A stretch of 64,000 nucleotides of DNA from Methylobacterium sp. FF17. GTDB taxonomy: Bacteria; Pseudomonadota; Alphaproteobacteria; Rhizobiales; Beijerinckiaceae. Position 1 is the stretch's first letter; every line of letters starts with the position of its first letter. The translations under genes and the position numbers were made by a program. Under the pieces are notes generated by a model. That model did not search any database and was not told the DNA's origin. It saw only the letters and a program-made list of their open reading frames with translations. Positions 8,348 to 15,842 of this stretch are shown piece by piece. The stretch covers positions 3,860,001-3,924,000 of the forward strand of contig NZ_CP107532.1 in assembly GCF_025813715.1 (NCBI RefSeq), in the 5' to 3' direction.

Positions 8348-8506
8348 ATGTCGGCCTTGTATGGTTTGGAACAGATCGACGACGGCGTGCTGCTGGTCCT
8401 CGTCTTCGTCGCGCTGATCGCGCTGGCGGTGGTCTGCGCCCCGTCTCCGCCGACGCGCCGGCTGACCGCCCTCGCCAGACGCCCGCGCGACACCGCCCGT
8501 TATTGA
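8348..8506 (+). CDS. Small single-pass membrane protein (52 aa)
   Basis: A 52-codon ORF (MSALYGLEQIDD..., ending DTARY) with one strong hydrophobic segment of about 19 residues (LLVLVFVALIALAVVCA region) followed by a basic tail rich in Arg (TRRLTALARRPRD). The start is supported by a GGAGGG site 5-6 nt upstream of the ATG. The positive-inside rule puts the C-terminus in the cytoplasm. It sits between metY copy 1 and the receiver gene. No family was recognised; the good RBS and membrane-like composition make it more likely than a chance ORF, while the competing frame starting at 8278 has shadow-like composition. Confidence 0.6.
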   Translation: MSALYGLEQIDDGVLLVLVFVALIALAVVCAPSPPTRRLTALARRPRDTARY

Positions 8507-8567
8507 CGCCACTCCCGGGTGGGACTAGGCCCCGCCTTTTCCCCAGCGCGAGATCGTCCGGCCGCCG

Positions 8568-8954
8568 ATGACGCAAGACCAGCCCGATCTTCCCGTCGTG
8601 CTCCTCGTCGAAGACGACGGCCTCCTGTTGATGGAAGCCGCCGACACCCTCGCGGATGCCGGGTTCGAGGTGCTGGAGGCGACCCACGCCGACAACGCCC
8701 TGACGGTCCTGGAGACCCGCGACGACGTCGGCGTGCTGATGACGGATGTGGACATGCCGCGCGGCTCGATGGACGGCTTCGCCCTCGCGCGTCTCGTCGC
8801 CCATCGCTGGCCGACGATCCCCGTCCTCGTCGTCTCCGGCATGGGCACCCCCGGCCCGCACGACATGCCGGACGGCGCCCGCTTCATCCCGAAGCCCTAC
8901 GAGCCCTCGACCCTGGTCCGGACCCTGCGCGCCTTCACCAACCGCGCCGCCTGA
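8568..8954 (+). CDS. Single-domain response regulator (receiver only)
   Basis: A 128-aa CheY-like receiver without an output domain. Key residues: acidic pair in LVEDD, phospho-acceptor Asp60 in LMTDVDMPRGSMDG, Thr/Ser in VVSG, and Lys in FIPKPYEP. The PxG-SMDG and KPYxPxxL pattern is typical of receivers paired with HWE/HisKA kinases in Methylobacterium and rhizobia, where they act as phosphate sinks or shuttles. It is placed between two metY-like genes; 36 nt separate its stop from the second metY start, so co-transcription is plausible although no functional link is evident. Its partner kinase is unknown; the LOV kinase at the start of the window carries its own receiver. Confidence 0.85.
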   Translation: MTQDQPDLPVVLLVEDDGLLLMEAADTLADAGFEVLEATHADNALTVLETRDDVGVLMTDVDMPRGSMDGFALARLVAHRWPTIPVLVVSGMGTPGPHDMPDGARFIPKPYEPSTLVRTLRAFTNRAA

Positions 8955-8989
8955 CCGCCCGCACGCCCTGTCCAGACACGGGAGGCCCC

Positions 8990-10285
8990 ATGGCCACCGA
9001 CACCGCCACGCACCGTTTCGCGACCCAGGCCATCCATGCCGGCGCCGCACCCGACCCCGCCACCGGCGCGCGGGCCCAGCCCATCTACTTCACCAACGGC
9101 TTCGTGTTCGAGGATACCGAGCAGGCGGCCGACATCTTCGCCATGCGCCGCACGGGCTTCTCGTACTCGCGCGGCTCGAACCCGACCGTGGCCGCCCTGG
9201 AGCGCCGCGTCGCCGCCCTGGAGGGCGCCAAGGCCGCCGTGGCCGTGGCCTCGGGCCAGTCGGCCGTGCTCATGGTGCTGATGACCCTGATGCAGAGCGG
9301 GGACGCCTACGTCGCCTCCTCGCGCCTGTTCGGCGGCTCGCTCGGCCTGATGAACCGCCTCGACGGGCGCTACCACCTCAAGCCGCAATTCACGCGCGGG
9401 CTGACACCGGCGGATTTCGAGGCGCAGATCACGCCCGAGACCCGGGCGATCATCTGCGAATCCATCGTCAATCCCTGCGCCACGGTGATGGATCTGGCCG
9501 GCATCGCCGAGGTGGCGCACCGGCACGGGCTGCCCCTCGTCGTCGACAACACCCTGGCCTCGCCGGCCCTGATCCGGCCCATCGAGCACGGCGCCGACAT
9601 CGTCATCCACTCCACCTCGAAGTTCCTCGGCGGCTCGGGCCAGACCATCGGCGGCGTGATCTGCGACGCGGGCCGGTTCGACTGGGCGGCGGTGCCGGGC
9701 CGCTACAACCTGATGAGCGAGCCCTGGGACGATTACGACGGGCTCGTGCTCACCGAGCGCTTCCCCGACTTCGCCTTCGCCTCGGCCTGCCGGGTGTTCG
9801 GCATGCGCGAACTCGGCCCCGGCCTCTCGCCGATGAACGCCTTCCTCACGCTCACCGGCATCGAGACCCTGCCGCTGCGGATGGAGCGGCACTGTTCGAA
9901 CGCCAGGACGGTGGCGGCCTTCCTCCAGGAGCACCCGGCGGTGGCGTGGGTGAGCTATCCGGCCCTGCCGGGCCAGGAAGGCGAGGCGCTCGCCGCCCGC
10001 TACGTGCCGCAGGGTCCGGGCTCGATCTTCACCGTGGCGCTGAAGGGCGGCGAGCCGGCGGCGGTCAAGTTCATCATGAGCCTGAAGCTGATCTCGCACC
10101 TCGTGAACATCGGCGAGATCAAGTCGCTGGCCATCCACCCGGCCACCACGACCCATCGCCAGCTCAGCCCCGCCGACAAGGCCGCCGCCATGGTCGGGCC
10201 CGAGACGGTGCGCCTCTCGATCGGGCTGGAGAATGCCGAGGACCTGATCGCCGACGTCGCGCAGGCCCTCGGCCAGCTCGGCTGA
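8990..10285 (+). CDS. O-acetylhomoserine sulfhydrylase-like PLP enzyme (MetY type), copy 2
   Basis: A 431-aa paralogue of the enzyme at 6997. It keeps QPIYFTNGFVFED, YSRGSNPTVAALERRVAALEG, VDNTLASPALIRP and PLP Lys211 (HSTSKFLGGSG), plus the C-terminal IHPATTTHRQL block. Differences around the active site (YFTNGFVFED against [10 protein letters not shown], and YSRGSNPT against YSRITNPT) suggest a different acyl-homoserine or sulfur/selenium donor preference, which cannot be decided by eye. The ATG at 8990 has a GGGAGG site 5 nt upstream; the open frame further upstream overlaps the receiver gene and is not coding. Confidence 0.88.
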   Translation: MATDTATHRFATQAIHAGAAPDPATGARAQPIYFTNGFVFEDTEQAADIFAMRRTGFSYSRGSNPTVAALERRVAALEGAKAAVAVASGQSAVLMVLMTLMQSGDAYVASSRLFGGSLGLMNRLDGRYHLKPQFTRGLTPADFEAQITPETRAIICESIVNPCATVMDLAGIAEVAHRHGLPLVVDNTLASPALIRPIEHGADIVIHSTSKFLGGSGQTIGGVICDAGRFDWAAVPGRYNLMSEPWDDYDGLVLTERFPDFAFASACRVFGMRELGPGLSPMNAFLTLTGIETLPLRMERHCSNARTVAAFLQEHPAVAWVSYPALPGQEGEALAARYVPQGPGSIFTVALKGGEPAAVKFIMSLKLISHLVNIGEIKSLAIHPATTTHRQLSPADKAAAMVGPETVRLSIGLENAEDLIADVAQALGQLG

Positions 10286-10297
10286 GACCCGCTCTCC

Positions 10298-10324
10298 CGG
10301 ATCCCGGCCCGGGGTCGGGATCCG
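10298..10324. terminator. Bidirectional terminator-like hairpin
   Basis: Perfect 9-bp inverted repeat cggatcccg (10298-10306) and cgggatccg (10316-10324) between the convergent metY copy 2 and GGDEF-EAL genes. There is no T-run on either side, so termination may be Rho-assisted. Confidence 0.45.
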
Positions 10325-10349
10325 CCGAGTCCAGCGGCCTCGAGTCCCG

Positions 10350-12692
10350 TCAGGCGAACTGGAGCTGCTGCGACGGCTCCTCGCCGCCGAGGAGGTCGGG
10401 CCGGTTGCGCAGGAACCAGGGGACGCGGCTCGCCGGCATCGGCTTGCCGTAGAGGTAGCCCTGGACGTTCGTGCAGCCCTCGGCCCGGAGGAAGGTGGCC
10501 TGCTCCAGGGTCTCGACGCCCTCGGCGGTGACGGCGAGGTTCAGGCTGCGGCCGAGTTGCAGCACGGCGGTGACGATGGCGGCATCGTTGGCATCGCGCT
10601 CCAGGTCCCGGACGAAGCTCCGGTCGATCTTGATCTCGTCGACCGGAAACTGCTTCAGGTGCGTCAGCGAGGCGTAGCCGGTTCCGAAATCGTCGAGCGC
10701 GATCCGGATTCCCGCGCCGTGCAGCGTGTCCAGCACGGCGTTGACCCGCTCCGCATGCCCGGCGAGGAGGACCGTCTCGGTGACCTCCACGCCGACATGG
10801 TCGCGCGGAACGCCGCTCCGTTCGATATCCTCGAGGATGCCGCCCGCGAGGTCGCCCTGTGCGAACTGCGCGGCCGAGAGGTTGATGAAGACCCGGCCGG
10901 GATCGAGGTCGCGCCCGAGCCAGCCGGCGATATCGGCGAGGACCTGACGGCGCAGGGCCGACCCCACCGCGATGCCGATCTCCGGATCGTCGAATACCGT
11001 CGAGAAGGCATTGGGCATGAGCAGCCCGCGGGTCGGATGCTGCCAGCGCGCCAGGGCCTCGAACCCGATCACCGCCCCGGAGACCAGATCGACCTTGGGC
11101 TGGTAGAAGGGCACTAGGCCGCAGCCCTCGTCCAGGGACGCGCGCATTTCGCGGGTCACCCGCACGCGCTCCTCGATGTTCGCGCGCAGGGTCGGGTCGA
11201 ACAGGGTCGCGCAGTTCCGGCCGGACGCCTTGGCGGCGTAGAGCGCCAGGTCGGCATCGGTGAAGAGGTCCGCCGCGTTGCGGGCATGCTGCGGATAGAG
11301 CGCGAGGCCGAGGCTCGCCCGGGGCGAGACGATCCGCCCGCCGATCGGCATCGGCGGGTGCAGGGCGTCCAGGATGCGGTTCGCCAGGGCGCCGAGGCTG
11401 CGCTCGCAATCCGCTCCGGTCTGGTTCCGGTCCACGATGATGACGAACTCGTCGCCGCCGAGGCGCGCCACGAGGTCACCGGGGTCGATGGCGCCGCTCA
11501 GGCGCCGGGCGACCTCCTTGAGCAGCGCGTCGCCGGAATCGTGACCCAGCGTATCGTTGACCTCCTTGAAGGCATCGAGATCGAGGAGGATGAGCCCGAC
11601 CCCGGCTCCGTCCGCCGCCGCCCGGTGCAGGGAGGTATCGAGGGTCGCCTGGAAGAGCGCGCGGTTCGGAAGCCCGGTGAGGACGTCGTGGTGGGCCGCG
11701 AGGCGGACCTGCTCCTCGATGGCCTTGCGGCTGGTGATGTCGACGAGACTGGAGACGAGGCAGCCGATTCCCTCGACCTGAACCGTTTCGATCGAGAGCA
11801 GGATATCCCGGTGCTCACCCGACAGGATGGTGATGCGGGTCTCGTGGTCGCGGACCGCGCCGTTCCGGTCGAGCAGCTGCTGCATCCGGAACCGCTCGGA
11901 CCCCGCAACGAAGTCGCGCGTGCGATAGTGGGCCAGCGTGTCCCCGTCGCGCACGCCGAAGAACCGGTTGCCGGCATCGTTGGTGCTGATGATCTGGCCG
12001 TCGCGGGCATGCGCGACCACAATGGGCACCGGGACGGCGCGGAACATCGTCTCGAACAGGGCGCGGCTCTCGGTCAGTTCGCGGTTGACCCGGCGTTCCG
12101 ACTCGGTCGCGGCCCATTCGAGGCGCCGGATCCGGTTCGAGCGGATCACGAACAGCATGGTGGCGCCGTTGACCAGCCCGCAGACGAGCAGCAGGCCGAG
12201 CGCCGTCGGCGGCAGCGGCAGGGGCATCAGGTAGCATCCGAGCAGAATGATGGTGCCGACCACGCCCGAACACACGGTCCAGGCGAAGCGGGTGGGCAGC
12301 ACGAGCATGTAGGCGGCCGGCGCCATCAGGGTCGTGAACAGCGCGATCTCGGAATGCGACGTACAGAGGTAGCCCGCCGCCGCCACGGTCGTGCACTGCC
12401 AGGCCACCGCGATCCGCTGAAGACCCGTGAAGGTTCGCGTCCGGTGCAACAGAACCAGGCCGAGAACGGCGAGCACGATGATGCTGAACCGGGATGCCAG
12501 GACCGGTGCGAAGCGGTCCGTGCCGGCAAAGCGCGCATCGTTGAGGAAGAAGAGCAGGTTGAGCGCGGCGGTGAGGATGAGGACCAGCCGGGTATGACGG
12601 ATCGTCTCGGGAAGCCGCTCCGCCTGGAACGTGGCTTCCCGCTCAGGTGAGGCGAACTCGCCTCCAAACGATGTCAGACCCTGGATTAACAT
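10350..12692 (-). CDS. Membrane-bound PAS-GGDEF-EAL cyclic-di-GMP protein
   Basis: A 780-aa protein with an N-terminal block of about five to six membrane segments (residues about 35-190), a PAS domain (about 205-330), GGDEF (about 335-500) and EAL (about 515-765). The diguanylate cyclase signature RLGGDEF is intact, with HHDVLTGLPNR before it. The phosphodiesterase domain keeps FEALARW, NLSA, VTETV, DDFGTGYASL, KIDRSFV and AEGVET, so both activities could be real, although in such tandems one is often regulatory. It probably tunes motility or exopolysaccharide production through c-di-GMP in response to a PAS-bound ligand or membrane cue. The ATG at 12692 gives the complete first membrane segment. 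Confidence 0.93.
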   Translation of the reverse strand: MLIQGLTSFGGEFASPEREATFQAERLPETIRHTRLVLILTAALNLLFFLNDARFAGTDRFAPVLASRFSIIVLAVLGLVLLHRTRTFTGLQRIAVAWQCTTVAAAGYLCTSHSEIALFTTLMAPAAYMLVLPTRFAWTVCSGVVGTIILLGCYLMPLPLPPTALGLLLVCGLVNGATMLFVIRSNRIRRLEWAATESERRVNRELTESRALFETMFRAVPVPIVVAHARDGQIISTNDAGNRFFGVRDGDTLAHYRTRDFVAGSERFRMQQLLDRNGAVRDHETRITILSGEHRDILLSIETVQVEGIGCLVSSLVDITSRKAIEEQVRLAAHHDVLTGLPNRALFQATLDTSLHRAAADGAGVGLILLDLDAFKEVNDTLGHDSGDALLKEVARRLSGAIDPGDLVARLGGDEFVIIVDRNQTGADCERSLGALANRILDALHPPMPIGGRIVSPRASLGLALYPQHARNAADLFTDADLALYAAKASGRNCATLFDPTLRANIEERVRVTREMRASLDEGCGLVPFYQPKVDLVSGAVIGFEALARWQHPTRGLLMPNAFSTVFDDPEIGIAVGSALRRQVLADIAGWLGRDLDPGRVFINLSAAQFAQGDLAGGILEDIERSGVPRDHVGVEVTETVLLAGHAERVNAVLDTLHGAGIRIALDDFGTGYASLTHLKQFPVDEIKIDRSFVRDLERDANDAAIVTAVLQLGRSLNLAVTAEGVETLEQATFLRAEGCTNVQGYLYGKPMPASRVPWFLRNRPDLLGGEEPSQQLQFA

Positions 12693-12758
12693 AAGTCAGG
12701 ACGATGGCAGGCAAGTATGGCTTGACCGTTAAGAGGCGACGGCTTCCCCGTGACAAGC

Positions 12759-13529
12759 TTAGGGCGTCCGGCGCGGGGCGAGGGCGCGCAGGGCGCCGCG
12801 CATCGTGCGCACGTCCTGCTCGGTCATCGCCATACGGTGGAGCATGTCGCGCATGTTGCGAGCGATGATCTCGCGTTTCTCCGGCGGGTAGAAGCCGGCC
12901 GCCGCGAGGCTGTCCTCCAGCGTCGCGAAGAGCGAGACCATCGCCTCGCGGGTGGCCGGGGGCGAGAGCATCTCGCCTGTGAAGGGCAGGCGCGTCAGGC
13001 CCGCCGCCCGGCGCCACTCGTAGCTCATGAGGAGCACGCCCTGCGCGAGGTTGAGCGACGAGAAGCGGGCATCGACCGGGAAGGTGACGATGGCGTCGGC
13101 CAGGGAGACCTCGTCGTTGTCGAGGCCCGCGCGTTCGCGCCCGAACAGGATCCCGGTGCGCTGGCCCACCCGGCCCACGACGTCCCGCATGGCCGCGTCG
13201 GGGGCGAGCACCCGCTTCATCTGGCCGCGCTCCCGCGCCGTGGTGGCGAGCACGTAGTGGAGATCGGCGATCGCTTCGGCGAGGGTGGCGTGGACGCTGG
13301 CGCCGTCGAGGACGTGGGTCGCCCCGGAGGCCGCCTCCCGCACCCCCTTCTTCGGCCAGCCGCCCTTGGGCGCCACCAGGCGAAGCTCGGACAAGCCGAA
13401 ATTCGCCATGGCGCGGGCGGTCATGCCGATGTTCTCGGCGAGTTGCGGCTGCACCAGGATGATGACGGGGCCGGGCGGGGGCGCGGGTTCGGTCATGGCG
13501 GCATCCGAGGACGGGAGGGCAGGGAGCAT
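12759..13529 (-). CDS. trmJ: tRNA (cytidine/uridine-2'-O-)-methyltransferase TrmJ
   Basis: A SPOUT-fold RNA methyltransferase that 2'-O-methylates the tRNA anticodon loop (position 32 in characterised TrmJ). Motifs: ILVQPQLAENIGMTARAMANFG (motif 1, only partly quoted from longer conserved text), LFGRERAGLDNDE (motif 2) and PVDARFSSLNLAQGVLLMSYE (motif 3), which together build the trefoil knot SAM site. Two starts are possible. ATG at 13529 has a GAGGGCGGG purine run about 5 nt upstream (256 aa); ATG at 13496 begins closer to the conserved domain (245 aa) but lacks a clear Shine-Dalgarno. I chose 13529 on the RBS. It lies 66 nt upstream of the GGDEF-EAL gene on the same strand. Confidence 0.9.
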   Translation of the reverse strand: MLPALPSSDAAMTEPAPPPGPVIILVQPQLAENIGMTARAMANFGLSELRLVAPKGGWPKKGVREAASGATHVLDGASVHATLAEAIADLHYVLATTARERGQMKRVLAPDAAMRDVVGRVGQRTGILFGRERAGLDNDEVSLADAIVTFPVDARFSSLNLAQGVLLMSYEWRRAAGLTRLPFTGEMLSPPATREAMVSLFATLEDSLAAAGFYPPEKREIIARNMRDMLHRMAMTEQDVRTMRGALRALAPRRTP

Positions 13530-13635
13530 GTCCCGCCCTCTGGCACAGGCCGGACGCCACCGCAAAGCGCCGGGGCGGCGACGTGGGACGCCGCTCCGGC
13601 GCCGGCGGGCGCCGCACCCGGAACGGGAGGCAGTG

Positions 13636-13656
13636 GCCGGGGCGCGGCGCCCCGGC
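13636..13656 (-). terminator. Long GC hairpin behind the Fae homologue
   Basis: Perfect 10-bp arms gccggggcgc and gcgccccggc with a single central base, 7 nt beyond the stop codon of the Fae-like gene. There is no T-run, so it is a terminator-like or mRNA-stabilising structure rather than a canonical intrinsic terminator. Confidence 0.5.
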
Positions 13657-13663
13657 GCCGGGC

Positions 13664-14212
13664 TCAGATCTTACCGTCGAGGCCCATCTGGTAGTACTTG
13701 TGGGTGATCTTGTCCTGGTTCTCCAGGAGCCAGTCGATGGACGGCTCGTTGGCCATCGCCTTGCGGATCGCCTCCGTCATGCCCCGGCGCTGGATGTCGA
13801 ACAGGGCCTTGTGGTCAACGGTCTCGGCCTCGATCACGCCGGGGCTCAGCCAGACGGAGCAGATGATGCCGAGGTCGTTGGCCTTCTCCTTCGGGATGTA
13901 GCCGGCGCGCACCGCGTCGAGGACGCCGTTGGCGATGGCGAACTGCACGGTGCCCATCAGGATCGAGGTGTATTTCGAGGTCTCGACGCTGACCTTCGAC
14001 ACGCACAGCGTCACCGGCCGCACCATGATGTCGGTGTTCAGCAGCGCGAAGACCCGGCTGTGGCCCACGACCTGATCGCCGGTCAGGGTCGCGAGGGCCG
14101 TGCCCACCGGACCGTCGAGTTCACCGATGATGACCTCGGGCTCGGAGGCGGTGTTGGGCGGGCCGCCCGCGACCAGGGCCTCGCCGGCCCGCAGGATGAT
14201 GCGTTCGCTCAT
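13664..14212 (-). CDS. Formaldehyde-activating enzyme (Fae) homologue without the catalytic histidine
   Basis: A 182-aa member of the Fae family (true Fae joins formaldehyde to tetrahydromethanopterin and is about 170 aa). The N-terminal GEALV...VIIG strand and a following helix/sheet pattern align with Methylobacterium Fae, including AIANGVLDAVRAGYIPKEKANDLGIICSVW against the Fae block for the same region. At the position of the Fae histidine (HIDLIIG in Fae, the residue recalled as His17) this protein has a glutamate (EPEVIIG). It is therefore likely to be one of the Fae-like paralogues of methylotrophs rather than the main enzyme. ATG at 14212 follows a GGAGAG site 6 nt upstream. It stands alone, with no methanopterin-pathway gene nearby. 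Confidence 0.85.
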   Translation of the reverse strand: MSERIILRAGEALVAGGPPNTASEPEVIIGELDGPVGTALATLTGDQVVGHSRVFALLNTDIMVRPVTLCVSKVSVETSKYTSILMGTVQFAIANGVLDAVRAGYIPKEKANDLGIICSVWLSPGVIEAETVDHKALFDIQRRGMTEAIRKAMANEPSIDWLLENQDKITHKYYQMGLDGKI

Positions 14213-14518
14213 GGGATCTCTCCAGGATCGTCGTGGGATTGCGTTGGACGCCGCAAGGGACATCACCCCGGCGCCCTCGATGTCCAGCCCCCCGATGTCC
14301 AGCCTCCCATGCGCTGCTCGGATGCAGTGTTCCGATGGCGGCCCCGGAAACGGCGTAGTCGCACCGCCGGATCATCCGCGGTTCGAGAAAATCTTCGTCC
14401 GGCGCGCCGTTCCGGTACCGAAGTCATCGGACTTTAAGGCTTCGAATGCATCAGACATGACGTCCGCCGGCACCATCGGGGCAGGGCGATATCGAGAGAA
14501 CGTTCGGGTCCGTTCGTC
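14213..14518. other. Divergent intergenic region between Fae homologue and Tad genes
   Basis: 306 nt with promoters presumably for both directions. The only structure noted is a near-perfect 12-nt direct repeat (cgatgtccagcc at about 14277 and 14295). No ORF with coding character and no RNA gene was recognised. Confidence 0.4.
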
Positions 14519-15166
14519 ATGGCGCTGCGACAGAACTGGGGATCCCCGACGAAGACCCAGCGTCATCCTGCGCGATGGTCGATCACGGGCCGCCTTTCGC
14601 GTCGCGGAGACTTCTGGAGATCGAGGGATGGCGCGACGGCCGTCGAGTTCGCCCTCGTGATCCCGCTCTTCATCCTCCTGCTGATCGAGATCCTCCAGGG
14701 CGGCCTCTACGTGTTCTGCTCGGCGGCCATCGAGAAGGCGACCGGCGATGCCGGCCGTGCGGTCATGCTCGGTGCGTTGCCGGGTACGGCCTCCAGCGCC
14801 GAGGGATTTCGCAACACCGTGGTGTGCGCGAACCTGCTCGCGGGCCTGTCCTGCGGCAACATCGTCGCCAGCCTGCAGACGACGACCCTGAGCGGGTCGG
14901 GCACCGGCTACGCGAAGTTCGTGAGCGCCGACGAGAAGAGCCTCGCGACGACGACGATGGACGACAGCACGAGCGCCTACTGCCCGGGCGCGCCCGGGAC
15001 CTACGGATACATCCAGGTCTTCTACGCGGTGCCGGTGTTCAGCCCGCTCTGGGCGACCCTGGCCGGCACGACCACCTGGAACGGCAACACCGTCGTCTTC
15101 GCCCGCTCGGCGCTCGCCTTCCGGAACGAGCCCTTCCTCAGCGCAAGCGTCTCCACGGGGTGCTGA
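14519..15166 (+). CDS. TadE/TadG-family pseudopilin-like protein
   Basis: A 215-aa protein with a basic N-terminus, then the TadE-type segment DGATAVEFALVIPLF plus a hydrophobic stretch (about residues 37-60), and an exported C-terminal region containing four cysteines likely to form disulfides. TadE-like proteins are minor pseudopilins processed by a prepilin peptidase and delivered by the Tad/Flp system. The ATG at 14519 has a weak RBS; a start nearer the membrane segment is possible. First of three closely spaced genes (9 and 15 nt gaps) of the same class. No Tad ATPase, TadB/C or Flp pilin gene is present in the window. Confidence 0.8.
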   Translation: MALRQNWGSPTKTQRHPARWSITGRLSRRGDFWRSRDGATAVEFALVIPLFILLLIEILQGGLYVFCSAAIEKATGDAGRAVMLGALPGTASSAEGFRNTVVCANLLAGLSCGNIVASLQTTTLSGSGTGYAKFVSADEKSLATTTMDDSTSAYCPGAPGTYGYIQVFYAVPVFSPLWATLAGTTTWNGNTVVFARSALAFRNEPFLSASVSTGC

Positions 15167-15174
15167 GAACCACC

Positions 15175-15828
15175 ATGCGCCGCCCGAGCCTCTCGCGGTT
15201 TGCCTCCGATCGGCGCGGCGTCGCCCTGGTCGAGTTCGCGTTCGTCCTCCCCCTCCTGATCCTGCTCTCGGTGGTGGCCTTCGATCTCATTCGCTACGTC
15301 ATCTACATGCGCAAGGTCGAACTCGCCGCGAGTACGATCGCCGACCTCGTCGCGCGCAACGATACCGGGACGATCACCCAGACCGACCTGCAGGCGATCG
15401 CGCGCGCGCAGCTCGTGATCTTTCCCGAAGCGATGACAGCGGCCCGGGACAGCAACACGTCGGTCTGGTCGCTGCTGAAATGGACCCTGTCCGGGGTCCA
15501 GTTCCGCAAACCCCCGACCTGCCTCACGAACTGCACCTACGTGGCCACGGTGGCCTGGAGCGCCGGCCTGAAGCGCCCCTGCCTGACGCCCCTGACCTCG
15601 GTGGCCAATACCGCGGGCCCCAGCCCGACGACGCTGCCGAGCGAGACCTTCGGGCCGGGCTTCCTCGTCGTGGCGGACGTGGTCTTCAGCTACAAGCCGC
15701 TGATCGCCCAGTCGGTGGTCGGCTCGATCGACATCGCGAAGTCCTTCTACGTCGCCCCGCGCTACGTCTCGAGCATCGCCTTCGACACCACCGGCGGCAC
15801 CACCTCCGCCGGCGCCTGCCCCCTGTGA
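15175..15828 (+). CDS. TadE/TadG-family pseudopilin-like protein
   Basis: A 217-aa protein. It starts 9 nt after the previous stop. The N-terminus reads as a basic segment followed by DRRGVALVEFAFVLPLL and a single membrane helix (about residues 14-38), the TadE/TadG prepilin-like signal with the conserved Glu in VEF. The exported part contains two Cys pairs and ends in an IAFDTTGG-rich tail. It is co-transcribed with the TadE-like gene before and the VWA-containing TadG after, suggesting that the three products assemble together at the cell surface. Sequence divergence is high, as usual in this family. Confidence 0.8.
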   Translation: MRRPSLSRFASDRRGVALVEFAFVLPLLILLSVVAFDLIRYVIYMRKVELAASTIADLVARNDTGTITQTDLQAIARAQLVIFPEAMTAARDSNTSVWSLLKWTLSGVQFRKPPTCLTNCTYVATVAWSAGLKRPCLTPLTSVANTAGPSPTTLPSETFGPGFLVVADVVFSYKPLIAQSVVGSIDIAKSFYVAPRYVSSIAFDTTGGTTSAGACPL

Positions 15829-15842
15829 CGAGGCGAACCGCC

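Noticed and set aside
12750..13694. 314-aa + strand frame opposite trmJ
   Set aside because: Antisense shadow; trmJ has all SPOUT motifs on the other strand.
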